Part shown: positions 31,006 through 40,988 of the stretch, in pieces
Numbering within the stretch: position 1 is the stretch's first letter
Layout: the number at the start of each line of letters is the position of its first letter
DNA from: Phaeodactylum tricornutum CCAP 1055/1
Taxonomy: Eukaryota; Bacillariophyta; Bacillariophyceae; Surirellales; Neidiaceae
Assembly: GCF_000150955.2 (NCBI RefSeq)
Contig: NC_011669.1
Span: forward strand, 124,001-188,000
Direction of reading: 5' to 3'
Length of the DNA: 64,000 nucleotides
Notes under the pieces: generated by a model
Databases searched by the model: none
Seen by the model: only the letters and a program-made list of their open reading frames with translations
Told to the model about the DNA's origin: nothing
Position numbers and translations under genes: made by a program

Positions 31006-31587
31006 CTATTTAGGTTTGGCAATTTTTCCGGTTGCTTTCTTGCCAATTTCAATCGAATCGCTTTCGTCGAAAGCATCAGTATACGTTTTCTGCTTGACTT
31101 CTTCCTCGGAAAGAGTTCTTGATGAAGAACCGGAAACAGAAGCAGATGGTGTGGACAATTCCTGCATATTTTTCTTGATAGCCGAAGCCGCATCCTTAGC
31201 TTTTCCGACAACCTTCTGGCCCATAGCTTTGGCTTCCTTTATTGTCCGTTCCACGGGGTTGGTTTGGCTGGGGACGGAAGAATCCGTCTCCTCCGTATTG
31301 TCTTTTGAGCCCTGCGGGATTTTCTTCTCTATGGTGGCCTGTTTTCCGAACTCCAAAAAGTCGCTTTCGTCGAGCTTATCGCCAAAATTAGATTCGTAGA
31401 GCTCATCCCGATTCGCATTCTTGGGAGTCGAATGAGACGAAAACTTTGGGGTCGCTAAACTCGACCTCAACACGAGACTATTTTCAACCGTGCGAATGAC
31501 ATTCGTAGTGGGAGAAACCCCCACGGACGATAAGCGCCCGACAAGGCTTCGATAGCATGTTTTGGACAGTATATGATTCCGCAACAT
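31006..31587 (-). CDS. small helical protein with mitochondrial-like presequence and repeated DESD motif
   Basis: A 193-residue protein starting at the ATG of MLRNHILSKTCYRSLVGRLS, a basic amphipathic presequence of mitochondrial type; the frame is open to an ATG at 31731. Two similar units, LDESDFLEFGKQAT and FDESDSIEIGKKATGKIA, flank a Lys/Ala-rich amphipathic stretch (TIKEAKAMGQKVVGKAKDAA), which resembles LEA group 3 repeats. I recognise no exact family. It could be a stress-protective helical protein of the mitochondrial matrix, which is inferred only from composition. Confidence 0.6.
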   Translation of the reverse strand: MLRNHILSKTCYRSLVGRLSSVGVSPTTNVIRTVENSLVLRSSLATPKFSSHSTPKNANRDELYESNFGDKLDESDFLEFGKQATIEKKIPQGSKDNTEETDSSVPSQTNPVERTIKEAKAMGQKVVGKAKDAASAIKKNMQELSTPSASVSGSSSRTLSEEEVKQKTYTDAFDESDSIEIGKKATGKIAKPK

Positions 31588-31962
31588 GGTACAGGAATAC
31601 GCAGTTGTATGAATGGTGTCAATAATCTCGGAAGGATTGTTACTTATCACTATTTGGGGACGCTGTGGAAGATCCCAATCCTGCTTGTCACCAAAATCAG
31701 AACCCCGGGAACTTCGAAGAGTTTCTCCCAAATATTGACATATTTTAGAGGGCCGTCGGCGTTTTTACTCTTTACACAGATAGCAATAGCTAGAGCTAGA
31801 GTAGACAAGTCTGCGCCGGGTTTGGATCTGTCAAATACAATGTTTGAAAGTCTAAGCGTAGTTCCCAATAATCGTGATATTTCACGAAAGACTACATTTT
31901 CTTTTCATGGATAGTGAGTTGTTTCGGGCATCCCGTAAGCCTACGACAGAAACCCAAATCCA
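31588..31962. other. spacer between two minus-strand genes
   Basis: 375 bases upstream of the small helical protein and downstream of cyanase. The frame of the former stays open to 31731. Nothing else was seen. Confidence 0.4.
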
Positions 31963-32544
31963 TTAGTCTCTTGGACTCATGGCTCCGTTATCTTCCGCTT
32001 TCTGTTCAATGAACGGTAGAAATTTACCGTTGAAGGTGATCACGACACGCTTCTCACCGTGTTTGCCAATACTCGTTCCCACGTCGCAATAAAAATCGAT
32101 CGCACTCATGATACCATCTCCGCATTGTTCATTTATGATTGCTTTCATTGCTTCTCCGTAATGCGTAATAGCTTCATACGTCCGATAAACATGCGGCTCT
32201 TTTAGTATTTCGTCGTCGTACGATCGCATAGGGAATGAATTTTGCATATCCTCTAAATCGTCGTCCGAGACGGCCGGAAGTGCTGCGCGTAGTTTCTTCG
32301 CCGTCTCTGGTGTCAATTTAGCTTGGCCCAGTAGTAATTGCGCAGCATAAGTATTGGTTACCCCCAAACACGTCGCCAGATCGTCGTAGGTCAAATTCGA
32401 GTCAGCCTTGGCACTCAATACTCGATGTACACGTCCGGCTTGGGCAGTCAGGCTCGTGGGCTTTGAGTGGTACCGATAGCAGTGAAGATTAGGTTGACGA
32501 CGAGGCAGCAAACGAATCGCTGCGCGAGGCAACTGAGACAGCAT
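31963..32544 (-). CDS. CYN: cyanate hydratase (cyanase), organelle-targeted
   Basis: A 193-residue enzyme converting cyanate and bicarbonate to ammonia and CO2. The first 30 residues (MLSQLPRAAIRLLPRRQPNL) are a typical mitochondrial presequence absent from bacterial cyanase (about 156 residues). The N-terminal helical domain has LTYDDLATCLGVTNTYAAQLL and the C-terminal catalytic domain has YRTYEAITHYGEAMKAIINE and DGIMSAIDFYCDV, carrying the family's catalytic Arg, Glu and Ser. The frame ends FEQ-less at GAMSPRD, slightly longer than bacterial enzymes. It could link cyanate detoxification to nitrogen recycling and the diatom urea cycle, which is an inference. Confidence 0.95.
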   Translation of the reverse strand: MLSQLPRAAIRLLPRRQPNLHCYRYHSKPTSLTAQAGRVHRVLSAKADSNLTYDDLATCLGVTNTYAAQLLLGQAKLTPETAKKLRAALPAVSDDDLEDMQNSFPMRSYDDEILKEPHVYRTYEAITHYGEAMKAIINEQCGDGIMSAIDFYCDVGTSIGKHGEKRVVITFNGKFLPFIEQKAEDNGAMSPRD

Positions 32545-33585
32545 CCTACTTGCTCAGAAACGTATCAAGATAGTGCAATCGATGAAAGATGATAATGCCG
32601 CTTATATTTGTGGTAGTCACTGCTGTGTCTGTGAGAAACGCAGCATCTCTGTCGAAGATGCGCTCACGGTCAGATGGTATCTTTGCGATGTCCATGTCGA
32701 GCTGCTGGTTGCCTACCAGCGCTGAAAATTCGATCTTTGCCCAGCCGATCGGTTTGTAGGGTAGGGGGACAAAATTTCTTCACACTCACAGTCAGAACCT
32801 ACATACACCCTTCAAATAGTGAATATCTTTCTTTGACCTAACATATGAAAGCAAACTCATCTATGTTACGGTCAACTATGCACGTACATTGAAAAGTCTT
32901 TACTGCTTACATTCAAAATTTGTGCAAAACCATTCCTGACTTTTGAAAAGAGCTCGTTCTGTTAAAGAAGTCGAAAGCCACAGAAATGGGGATAAAGCCT
33001 AGGAAATAATTCTGAAGTAGTGTGGCTGATAGCGAAGGAAAAGACTGGCGTTTGCTGGGATGATACTTCTGATGAACTTTGTGGACAGAATACTCGCGGT
33101 AAAAAATTAGGACAGAAAGTCTGGGCTCTAATCACGACGTACGAATTGCTACACATTTACGTGCAATGCTTAACGTCGTTTCGGTCTTCCGCTTGGCGGT
33201 GTTCCGTCTTGCTTCGCTACCTTGTCTATTCTGGTACTGTGACAAAGCATTTGGCTGTTTTCACTGGTTGTCCTCGCCCATTACAAGCGTTCCAGGTACC
33301 CGCGAAGACGAAAACCGAAAACTGACACTAATCTGCACCGTGAGGGAGAACATGGCTTTGAAATAGTCGCCCAGCGCAATCCTGCCGGTAAGAAAGATCT
33401 CCTTTTGGTCATCGATGCTCACGTTCATAATAAATACTCGGCGGGGGAGTCAAAGTTTCGACGCACCGATAGTCGAACATAACTTATGCGTTACCCTTTC
33501 TCTCTTGTACTATCCACTGTAATCATTTATTATAAAACGGAGTAGATGAGACCTGAATTGTATTTTTTTGTCGATCTTGAGTACC
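32545..33585. other. intergenic region
   Basis: 1.04 kb between the cyanase start and the TKL kinase stop, both minus strand, so it should hold the cyanase promoter. Plus-strand frames near 33020..33366 show no recognisable product. No repeats were seen. Confidence 0.4.
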
Positions 33586-36048
33586 TTATGGCATGGAATC
33601 CAGTGCGTGTATGATTTGGGCGAAATTAGGACGCTCGGTGGCATTCTTCTTTATGCACGAACGAATTAAAGCATGCAATGGCTGAGGGCACCACTTTGGG
33701 ATTTCGGGACGACGATCTCGATTCAAGACAGCCAAGGCACATTGAATGGCTGTCATGCCTTCGTATGGACATTCGCGAGTCAATAGTTCCCAACAAATGA
33801 TGCCATAGCTGAAGACGTCCGCCTTTTCGTTGTAGCTTTTGTTGGCCAACACCTCGGGTGCCATCCATTGTACAGTGCCACAGTTACCTGTCATGCTCCG
33901 TTCGTGCGCTTTCAGGCGACTCAATCCAAAATCGCACACTTTCGCCGTATAGCTTTTGTCAAGTAGAATATTGGCTGACTTGAGGTCACGATGAAGCACG
34001 GGAGGAACGCCGGCGTGTAAATAGGCCATTGCTCGAGCTGTCCCTACGGCTACTTCCTTGACTAAGCTCCATGGCCACGTTCCTCGCGGAGGGAAGGGCG
34101 GCTGAAGTCGTTTCGTGGCAGTCGATGGCGGCACTCCGTGTTTAGGATCCGGTTGATAGAGAATGTCAGGCCATGACTCCCGGGAAACGCCGTCACAGGC
34201 CACGTAAGGGGCCGTCAATGGTAGACGCAATGCATCCCAGAGTGAGCCATTTGCCGCCAATTCAGTTATAATGGCGCGATTCGGAGGGACGACAGACGCC
34301 CCCATGTACATGCATATGTTGGGGTGCCGCATTCCACGCAAAAGATTAATCTCGGCTGCAAATTCTTCCAAAACCGATCTCGGGACGTTCTTGGATTGAG
34401 CAGACCCCGACAGGACTTTGACGGCAACTGGTGTGCCGTTCCACATCGCCTTCCAAACTTGACCGAACCCTCCACCGCCTATTATTTCGATCATGTTTAA
34501 TTCACTGAAATCTACCGCTCCCTGAAGGGATGCGGTTGCGTCGGTATCGTCTGTAAGGTGCTGGCGCTTGTGGGGAATGTTCGGTCGCGAATCGCTAGAG
34601 TTTTCTGTCGTCGATTCGGTGATGTCCAAATGCTCGGAAGGCTGTGCAAAAACTTGAGATTCCAACAAGCGAGACTCTTCCGCAACCCTAGCCGCCCAGT
34701 GTTCTACAACTCCCGATCCTATGTCTTGAAACAAATGCAAGTCGTCGACGATAATGGATCGCGGAGGGCATTCCCCAGGATACCCGGCATCTAGAAGAGG
34801 CATAAACGGTACAGTGGCTTGCTCCTGATGGCAATCGCTGTCTGGGTTAGTGATCCGCTGGACAGAAGGAGTTCGGAGGCGTACCATCGTATCTCCTGAG
34901 CTATCGCGAGTTATTTGAAGTTGCGAAGACTGTGGAGTTGCTTTCGTTGAACAGGAATATTGTGAATTCGTGGCGAGCGGCGTCTTCGCCATAAAATCTG
35001 ACATTGCCATCTTTCGTCCGCCTCGAATATGAGGCGTTTCATCAGGGTCGTCTGTTCCGGCGGAAACTTGCATACGAGAAGGAGCTACTCGCAAGGAAGA
35101 AAAACAGGGAGAATTCCGGAGTGGCGAGCCAATCTCTTCATCGACTGAGTGTACTGCGTTGCTTGCCTGATCCGAACCTTCAATCGATGGTAGCGAGGAA
35201 ATGCTCGAAAGTGTATTCCCGTAAGGAGTTGGAGATCCTGGCAAAGGTCCTGCAGAAATTTCTGTTGCACGGATTGCGGATAAAGGAGGATTTTTGGTTG
35301 TATCATGACCTTGTCCACTTGTTATTTTGGAAACTCCAAGTACAGGTGTCCCCGTTGTCCGAAGTCCTCGACTACTCGGAGCGGGGCTTTGGTAGGGAAG
35401 TGGGTCGACTACAGCGCTTCCGGATTGGTTCAGATAGTAGGTCCGTACTCCTCCGGGAGTAGTGTTTCCTGGAACAGTTGAGGAATTTTTTCGATGGCGA
35501 GGCTCTTGTAGGGGTTGACAAGGATAATAGACAGGAGGAGACGCAACTGTACCGATTCTAGCTGATTCTTCTCCCCTGAGACTAGCACTGAGGAGTACTT
35601 CCTCCACATCGTCATTCCATTCATCATTCTTTTCTTTTTCTATTTTGACAACTCGCCGCTTCCTTCTGTTTCCGCGAGTTCCGCTATCACTTGCTGCATC
35701 CGCAATAAAATGAATGAACAAGGCGCTCAGAAGTACAATACACCCCAGAAGGACAACGACAGATAAAGCCTCAGGCCTAGATTCGGTCCGCTGTGAATAC
35801 GCTCGCGCTGCGTCTGACTCACGAAAATATAAATCCCATTGATCGTGATTCATTCCAGGATGCTCCTGCGCCGCTAAGCGCCCGTCGACTTTCTCGGTGG
35901 CGATCTTCCCTCGCACACTCTGGCGCAGCGCTTTCCGGTACGTATCGTCAACAGTCGTGTGTGCGTTGTTCTGAGGTCGCAGATTGCCATCGCCGAGACC
36001 TTTGATATAATGCGGCGCTCTTTGCCTCTTATTTCCTATTCTTGCCAT
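33586..36048 (-). CDS. TKL/Raf-like protein kinase with single transmembrane segment
   Basis: An 820-residue protein starting at ATG MARIGNKRQR. One hydrophobic segment (about 95-117, VVVLLGCIVLLSALFIHFIA) lies after a polar N-terminus and before a basic stretch, so it is a probable single-pass membrane protein without a cleavable signal. A long Ser/Pro-rich linker leads to the C-terminal kinase domain: glycine loop IGGGGFGQVW (524-531), VAVK (544), HRDLKSAN (about 686), CDFGLS (about 705) and WMAPEV. The loop HRDLKSAN and GTVQWMAPE are typical of TKL/MLK-Raf kinases. An insert of about 40 residues sits between strand 5 and helix E. Catalytic residues are intact. No ligand-binding ectodomain is present; the longest part is cytosolic, by inference. 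Confidence 0.88.
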   Translation of the reverse strand: MARIGNKRQRAPHYIKGLGDGNLRPQNNAHTTVDDTYRKALRQSVRGKIATEKVDGRLAAQEHPGMNHDQWDLYFRESDAARAYSQRTESRPEALSVVVLLGCIVLLSALFIHFIADAASDSGTRGNRRKRRVVKIEKEKNDEWNDDVEEVLLSASLRGEESARIGTVASPPVYYPCQPLQEPRHRKNSSTVPGNTTPGGVRTYYLNQSGSAVVDPLPYQSPAPSSRGLRTTGTPVLGVSKITSGQGHDTTKNPPLSAIRATEISAGPLPGSPTPYGNTLSSISSLPSIEGSDQASNAVHSVDEEIGSPLRNSPCFSSLRVAPSRMQVSAGTDDPDETPHIRGGRKMAMSDFMAKTPLATNSQYSCSTKATPQSSQLQITRDSSGDTMVRLRTPSVQRITNPDSDCHQEQATVPFMPLLDAGYPGECPPRSIIVDDLHLFQDIGSGVVEHWAARVAEESRLLESQVFAQPSEHLDITESTTENSSDSRPNIPHKRQHLTDDTDATASLQGAVDFSELNMIEIIGGGGFGQVWKAMWNGTPVAVKVLSGSAQSKNVPRSVLEEFAAEINLLRGMRHPNICMYMGASVVPPNRAIITELAANGSLWDALRLPLTAPYVACDGVSRESWPDILYQPDPKHGVPPSTATKRLQPPFPPRGTWPWSLVKEVAVGTARAMAYLHAGVPPVLHRDLKSANILLDKSYTAKVCDFGLSRLKAHERSMTGNCGTVQWMAPEVLANKSYNEKADVFSYGIICWELLTRECPYEGMTAIQCALAVLNRDRRPEIPKWCPQPLHALIRSCIKKNATERPNFAQIIHALDSMP

Positions 36049-36659
36049 GGCTTGCCTACAGGTTTCGACGAAAGTGCTGTGTTTGTATGGTCTGCTTTAC
36101 ATTAGTAACAAAGAGACAGTACTTGTCGAGAAGCAAAGCTGCCGTTTGTGTCTTGTGAATGTAGCGATCGCTTGTATATTGCAGCGATGTCAGCCAGATA
36201 CCTTGATGTTCATTTCCAAGAAGGTCTTGACGGATTAAGTGTAAGAGTCACGATTGTACTATTCCTTAGATTATGAACCTGCCACCCGTTTTCATTAATT
36301 ATCGAGTACCGAAGGATACCCACGACTCTTTCTATTCTTACAATGATAGATACCATAGGACATCTCACACAAAAGCAAATATTGCGTCTGTCTTTCACTC
36401 CCCAAATCAATTTTTACAATGGCAGTTGAAAATATTGAAACTCGCCGACGATGAATAGGTTCCGATGGCAAAACAGTTGCACATTTTGCGAAAAGGGGAC
36501 AACGGAGAGTAGCTCTCTAGTTCTAGTTTACCCCCACTACCCGGATGATTACTGAAAACACAAACTTAGACCTGCTTAGCACGCCCGAGCGCGGCACAAC
36601 TGTTCGGTAAGTAGCTGGTCGGCCTTACTTTGCGTCGTAGGTCGGAATTCGTGTTCACA
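36049..36659. promoter_or_regulatory. divergent promoter region
   Basis: 611 bases between the TKL kinase (minus) and the NR2C2AP homologue (plus). It should contain both promoters. No specific element was recognised. Confidence 0.35.
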
Positions 36660-37100
36660 ATGTTGACTTCTGCATTCACCTCATTTCCGGGAAGAGCTTC
36701 GTCGATCCTACAAAAAAACGCGAAGGTTTACGGGCCAAAGCATGCCTTGGACATTGAGAAAAGCTCTAGCTGCTGGAATTCGGATGGCACACAAGAAAAC
36801 TGTCAATGGTTTGTCGTGGACTTTAACCGACCCGTCGAGCCCTACCAGGTGAATGTACAATTCCAAGCCGGTTTTAGCGTCGAAACGTGCACTGTCGCCT
36901 TAAAGACGTCCGAGAATGACGCATGGGAACCTGTCGACGAACTGGAGTTTCACGATGTGCACGAAATACAAACAAAAAACCTGAGAGAAATGAAACCGTG
37001 CACTGCTCTCAAACTGACACTCGAAGACTTCACCGACTTTTACGGCCGGGTAACAATTTATCGAATAGAAGTTTGGGGTAAAGAATTGGTTCAAGGGTAA
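36660..37100 (+). CDS. NR2C2AP/TRA16-like protein, F5/8C-type fold
   Basis: A 146-residue protein starting at the first ATG (MLTSAFTSFPG). Its sequence follows the small human NR2C2AP (TRA16) family: SILQKNAKVYGPKHALDI, then SSCWNSDG, QWFVVDF, VQFQAGFS and LTLEDFTDFYGRVTIYRIEVWG. These proteins are single discoidin-like (F5/8 type C) domains of about 140 residues, and the length fits. In animals the protein binds the orphan receptor NR2C2, which diatoms lack, so the ancestral role must be something else, perhaps ligand or partner binding. No signal peptide is present. Confidence 0.85.
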   Translation: MLTSAFTSFPGRASSILQKNAKVYGPKHALDIEKSSSCWNSDGTQENCQWFVVDFNRPVEPYQVNVQFQAGFSVETCTVALKTSENDAWEPVDELEFHDVHEIQTKNLREMKPCTALKLTLEDFTDFYGRVTIYRIEVWGKELVQG

Positions 37101-37819
37101 TGCAAATCTACCAGTGTTGCTCATAATCTCCACCCGGTCTTTATTGGAAGTCGTGGCGAAAGAATGGAAGTGCTGAATTCCAAGGTAGGACAACTTTGAG
37201 CCAGCATAGATTCCAGATACAGATTCCATCTACGTTGCTTCAACTTTTGTGTATCATCTTCCAGAGCAAGCGCGTGCATACGGAGAAGTTCATAGCAACT
37301 GGCACCGAGGACAGCAGTGCCCAGACACACCGAGATGTCGGTTCCGTTGACTATCAGAAACAAGGTAAAGAATCCAAGAGATGAATTTCGTGCAATGGAC
37401 ATGCACAACTTCTTCTCTCCGCTTTCCACCATGTCGAAGGTCTAGCTAGAGTCTTGCGAATAGAGTAATAAACTAAAGACTGTGAGTTGTTCGAATGTTG
37501 TTTGGTGCGCCGTGTCTCACTCAACGCATCTCGGCCAAAAATTATATAACGCGCACGAACAACTACCATGGAATTTTTATTTCTGTCCCATTAGATACGC
37601 GGATCCTAACAACGGTGTCGTCGGGGCGCTCCTGTCCTTCCGCAAGTCGCCCTTTTGACACACGCTATAATTTAAATTTGTTTCGAAATCGTTATAGTTC
37701 TTAGTAATGTAAGATTGTTAGTTTGCGTTCTGTTAACGTCGGACAACAAAGTGATTATTCCACACACATTCGTTCGGTCTGTTAATAAATGATCCTTTCT
37801 TGCCGTTTGTTTGTCGGAC
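37101..37819. other. convergent region between NR2C2AP homologue and PP1
   Basis: 719 bases; the first part carries a possible small gene on the minus strand (37121..37432). The remainder is AT-rich 3' sequence without recognised features. Confidence 0.4.
37121..37432 (-). CDS. possible small membrane protein, unknown
   Basis: A 103-residue ATG-started frame (MVESGEKKLCMS). It has one hydrophobic stretch (about 18-48, FFTLFLIVNGTDISVCLGTA) followed by a charged helix (LALEDDTQKLKQRRWNLYLE). Composition looks coding, and it would end 20 bases from the end of the convergent NR2C2AP homologue. I recognise no family. It may be an unannotated small protein or chance. Confidence 0.35.
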   Translation of the reverse strand: MVESGEKKLCMSIARNSSLGFFTLFLIVNGTDISVCLGTAVLGASCYELLRMHALALEDDTQKLKQRRWNLYLESMLAQSCPTLEFSTSILSPRLPIKTGWRL

Positions 37820-39072
37820 CTACTTGCCTGCCTGGGGCGTTCCTTGTCTTCCCTGAGTACCACCCTGGTAGGAGAACCTCTGCCTCTTTTCAGCCGGTTT
37901 CAAAATCTGGAAACTGCACATGAGCGTCTCGTCAACACTCATCATGGCACCGGCGTTATCGAATTCACCGCAGTAGTTGGGCGCCGAAAATAATGTAACG
38001 AGCTGTCGGCGGGCAAAGAATTCATACCCATCCTCCACGACTTGATGCGCGCGGCAAATCAAATCCAAATCGTGCTTGTGCAGGAATTGAGCGACAATAT
38101 CTTCCCCAAAGGTAAACGAGACACCTCGATCGTTCTCGCCCCATCCATCGATTTCCTTATCCGGATCCGACCAAAGAAGATCGCAGAGCAAACCGGTATC
38201 CGGGACATCGGTAGGTCGAACAATGCGTTTCACTTGGTCCAAGCTGGTGAGTTCAGGACTTAACCCTCCGTGCATGCAAAAGATCTTTTCATCAATCACG
38301 GCAGCACAAGGAAGACAATTGAAGCAATCGGTAAAAGTCTTCCAGAGTTTAATACCGAAGCGTCGTTTACACTCATCATAGAAACCGTAGATTCGATTAA
38401 TAGAGGCGCATTCGTGGTTTCCACGGAGGACAAAAAAATTCTCGGGGTACTTGATCTTGTATGCCAACAGCAGGCAGATCGTTTCCAGACTCTGCTTTCC
38501 ACGATCCACATAATCTCCGAGAAAGACGTAGTTGGACTCTGGGGGGAACCCACCGTATTCGAAAAGGCGAAGCAGATCGTAGTACTGCCCGTGTACGTCA
38601 CCACAAATCTTGATCGGTGCTTCCAATTCCAAGAGCATCGGTTGTCCGATGAGAAGATCGCGGCTCCGGAGGCACAACATCTTGATCTCTGCTTCGGAAA
38701 GATCTACTTGCTTTCCAGGCCGAGCACCACGAACGCTGTGAAAGCCGAAAGAAAATTAAAATATGAGAGACAGTGTTCATCGCACTTTAAACTGTGAATT
38801 GAATAATGGTTGCGAAAAACACAGGCAGGGACTGGCTGTGATCGCCGCTAAAGTCAACGACATCGCAGGAGTGCGCGCACGTAGAGGACTCGTAGGAGCA
38901 GCGGAATACAAATCGTAAACACTTCAAGGAAATCTATCTTGATCACAACGACAGCTCTCATATGAAAATAACATAAGAAGTGCGCGTACCTCAGTAACTT
39001 GTCGATGATAACATCAACAGGATCGCTTAGTAAAGCTCCGCCATTAGCATCTCCTGCGGCATCATCAGCCAT
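37820..39072 (-). CDS. PP1: serine/threonine protein phosphatase PP1 catalytic subunit
   Basis: Exon 1 (39072..38990) starts [15 protein letters not shown] and ends in DKLL. Intron 38989..38736 (254 bp, donor GTACGC, acceptor TTTCACAG) interrupts a Ser codon. Exon 2 (38735..37820) continues [20 protein letters not shown]. The total is 332 residues, the usual PP1c length. Metal and phosphate sites are intact: [27 protein letters not shown] and the later HGG and [13 protein letters not shown]. The C-terminal [15 protein letters not shown] marks PP1 rather than PP2A. It acts with regulatory subunits on many nuclear and cytosolic substrates. The intron is the longest in this window. Confidence 0.97.
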
Positions 39073-39929
39073 TGTTTGCTACCTCGAAAGCCAAAAAGTA
39101 TTGCTTGCTTGCTTAGGACTTATAAGCTATGTCCCGTGATACAGAGGTTTGAAATAGTACGTCGAGAAGCAGGAGTTCGCTTCCGTCGGTAGGGAAGCGA
39201 GACGGAGAGTGTTGCGTAACGTGGCTGTTGTCGGTTTCCTCGGCTGTAGCGGCGGCCGACAACGAGGGTCTTTGTCTCGGTTTGCTACGGTCATCCGCCC
39301 GTTTTGGGCTTCCTTGGGGTTTAGCGGTGCCTGCGGCGGTCCCAAGTTGGTGTGAGCACAGCGCCAAATCCGAAAACCCAGCTGTCCATCCCGTCCCGTA
39401 TGCGTGGTGTTGTAATAGCGCGGGGCAGCGGTTCACGCGGCAACTCTTAAATGCAAAGTAAATCGAGGCTACTGACGTCCCTACGTGGAAAACACGTGCG
39501 TCCTCGTTTATGTTAGACAGCACGATTTGCTGTAGTTTTCGTCACGCACCGTGGATAGATCCAAAAAAGAGGTTATGAGTCAAATGATGACATGCGACAA
39601 TCTAACTCGTATCGGCTACGACATCGTGCACTGGCCTCGAGAAAAAATTGATCCTTTATGAATAGCTTGAACTGTAAATGGTATTATATTTCCACTCTCT
39701 CCTTTAAGCTCCCGCTTTGAAAAGACTTCTTCGCGGAGGGCTGCCTCATAGTCTGACTGTGAATGCATTGCGAAGGAAGTCCGTCGAGAGAATCTTTTTA
39801 TACAGCTGTTATGGCTCTGCAGGTCTTCACAAGAAAAGCTTCCATTGTTAATTTAGTTGATACACTGCAGCTCGTCCAAGGACGACCCCCAGCTACTGGG
39901 TATTGAATTTGTTGTATTGTTTTCAGCCT
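39073..39929. other. intergenic region
   Basis: 857 bases between PP1 (start) and the membrane protein gene (stop), both minus strand, expected to hold the PP1 promoter. The 39113..39523 frame begins with GTG and has no recognisable product. No other feature. Confidence 0.4.
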
Positions 39930-40988
39930 TCAATCCAATTCATCGAACCCGGATGCCGGTATGTTCATTGAGTCCATCGATTCTTGCAGAAATGCTTCGT
40001 GCTCTCGACTGGGCGGCGGCTGAGGTTGTGGTTCGGCATGTCGTCCAGAGCCGTGCGGCGGCGCCATCCATTCGGGAATGTCGCCCGATGGTTCTCCCCT
40101 GTTTGAATTAGATGCAGGTGTACCGGTCGCACGTTCTTGGGCTGCCCGTTTGGCTTCTTTACGCGCTGCTCTTCGTGTCGCGCGTTCCTGAGATGTTTCG
40201 TTGGCCCGTTCTGCTTTTCGTTGGGATTTTTGCGCCTGGGACATGGCCCGACCCGTCCATCGTTCAACTTGGTTGTTGGCATACCGTAGTATCCAACTGA
40301 TTGCCATCGGTCCGACGTTGATGCCGTAGCTCGCCAACGATGTGCGACTAATGTCGCCGCCCATCAATTGGGCTGGCCGAATGGGAATACTCGGAACCGG
40401 AAAAAGATATTTCGATCTCGTTACCCAAGACAATAAAATGGAGCCGGAAAGCCAAATTTGCAAAACATCAATTGCAAGCATGACTAGCACTAGAAACATC
40501 CCCGTATAGGTTCGAAGTTCCCAACATCGGACAGCCTCCAGCTTCTTGCGGTCGGTGTAGACTACTAAATTTACATGAGCCACTTCGTAGGCATGTTGCA
40601 ACAATGGCCAGCACATAGCAATGAAGATTGCGATGACGGCCACTAGTACACTTTGCTTGAACAGCGCTCGTTTCATGTCGGCTTCTGCTGTCAGTCGGAG
40701 CTTTTCTTCTTCAAACGCCAAAGCTTGGATTAATTCCTTCTTGTCCAGCATCCGAGATAGCTCATCGGCTGAAAAACCGTGATTTCGTGCCAATCGTCGT
40801 TTGATGTCTCGAACTCGCATTTCTGTTACTTCTTCGTAAGTCAATAAGCTGGCCGCGGCCGAAAAGTCGATGCTGCCACCGGTCACGTCTGACCATTCCC
40901 AAGCTTGTACCGAGACGAAAAGAATGCCGAGCAACAACGCAATTGCGTACACGAACCTCCGTAGTGTCGTCCTCTGGATTCTTCTCAT
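39930..40988 (-). CDS. secretory-pathway membrane protein with SAP-like helix-extension-helix
   Basis: A 352-residue protein from the first ATG (MRRIQRTTLRRFVYA), which opens a signal peptide or first membrane segment ending in FVSVQA. Next comes a SAP/MANF-like unit (about 65-105): MRVRDIKRRLARNHGFSADE, then LDKKELIQAL. Two hydrophobic segments follow (about 112-135, LVAVIAIFIAMCWPLLQ, and about 165-195, MFLVLVMLAIDVLQIWLSG). The C-terminal 100 residues are basic, then Pro/Gln/His-rich. ER residence is inferred. I recognise the SAP-like unit but not a named family; no enzyme motif is present. Confidence 0.7.
   Translation of the reverse strand: MRRIQRTTLRRFVYAIALLLGILFVSVQAWEWSDVTGGSIDFSAAASLLTYEEVTEMRVRDIKRRLARNHGFSADELSRMLDKKELIQALAFEEEKLRLTAEADMKRALFKQSVLVAVIAIFIAMCWPLLQHAYEVAHVNLVVYTDRKKLEAVRCWELRTYTGMFLVLVMLAIDVLQIWLSGSILLSWVTRSKYLFPVPSIPIRPAQLMGGDISRTSLASYGINVGPMAISWILRYANNQVERWTGRAMSQAQKSQRKAERANETSQERATRRAARKEAKRAAQERATGTPASNSNRGEPSGDIPEWMAPPHGSGRHAEPQPQPPPSREHEAFLQESMDSMNIPASGFDELD

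Noticed and set aside
39113-39523. Minus-strand frame upstream of PP1
   Set aside because: It begins with GTG, not ATG, and its product looks like translated non-coding sequence.
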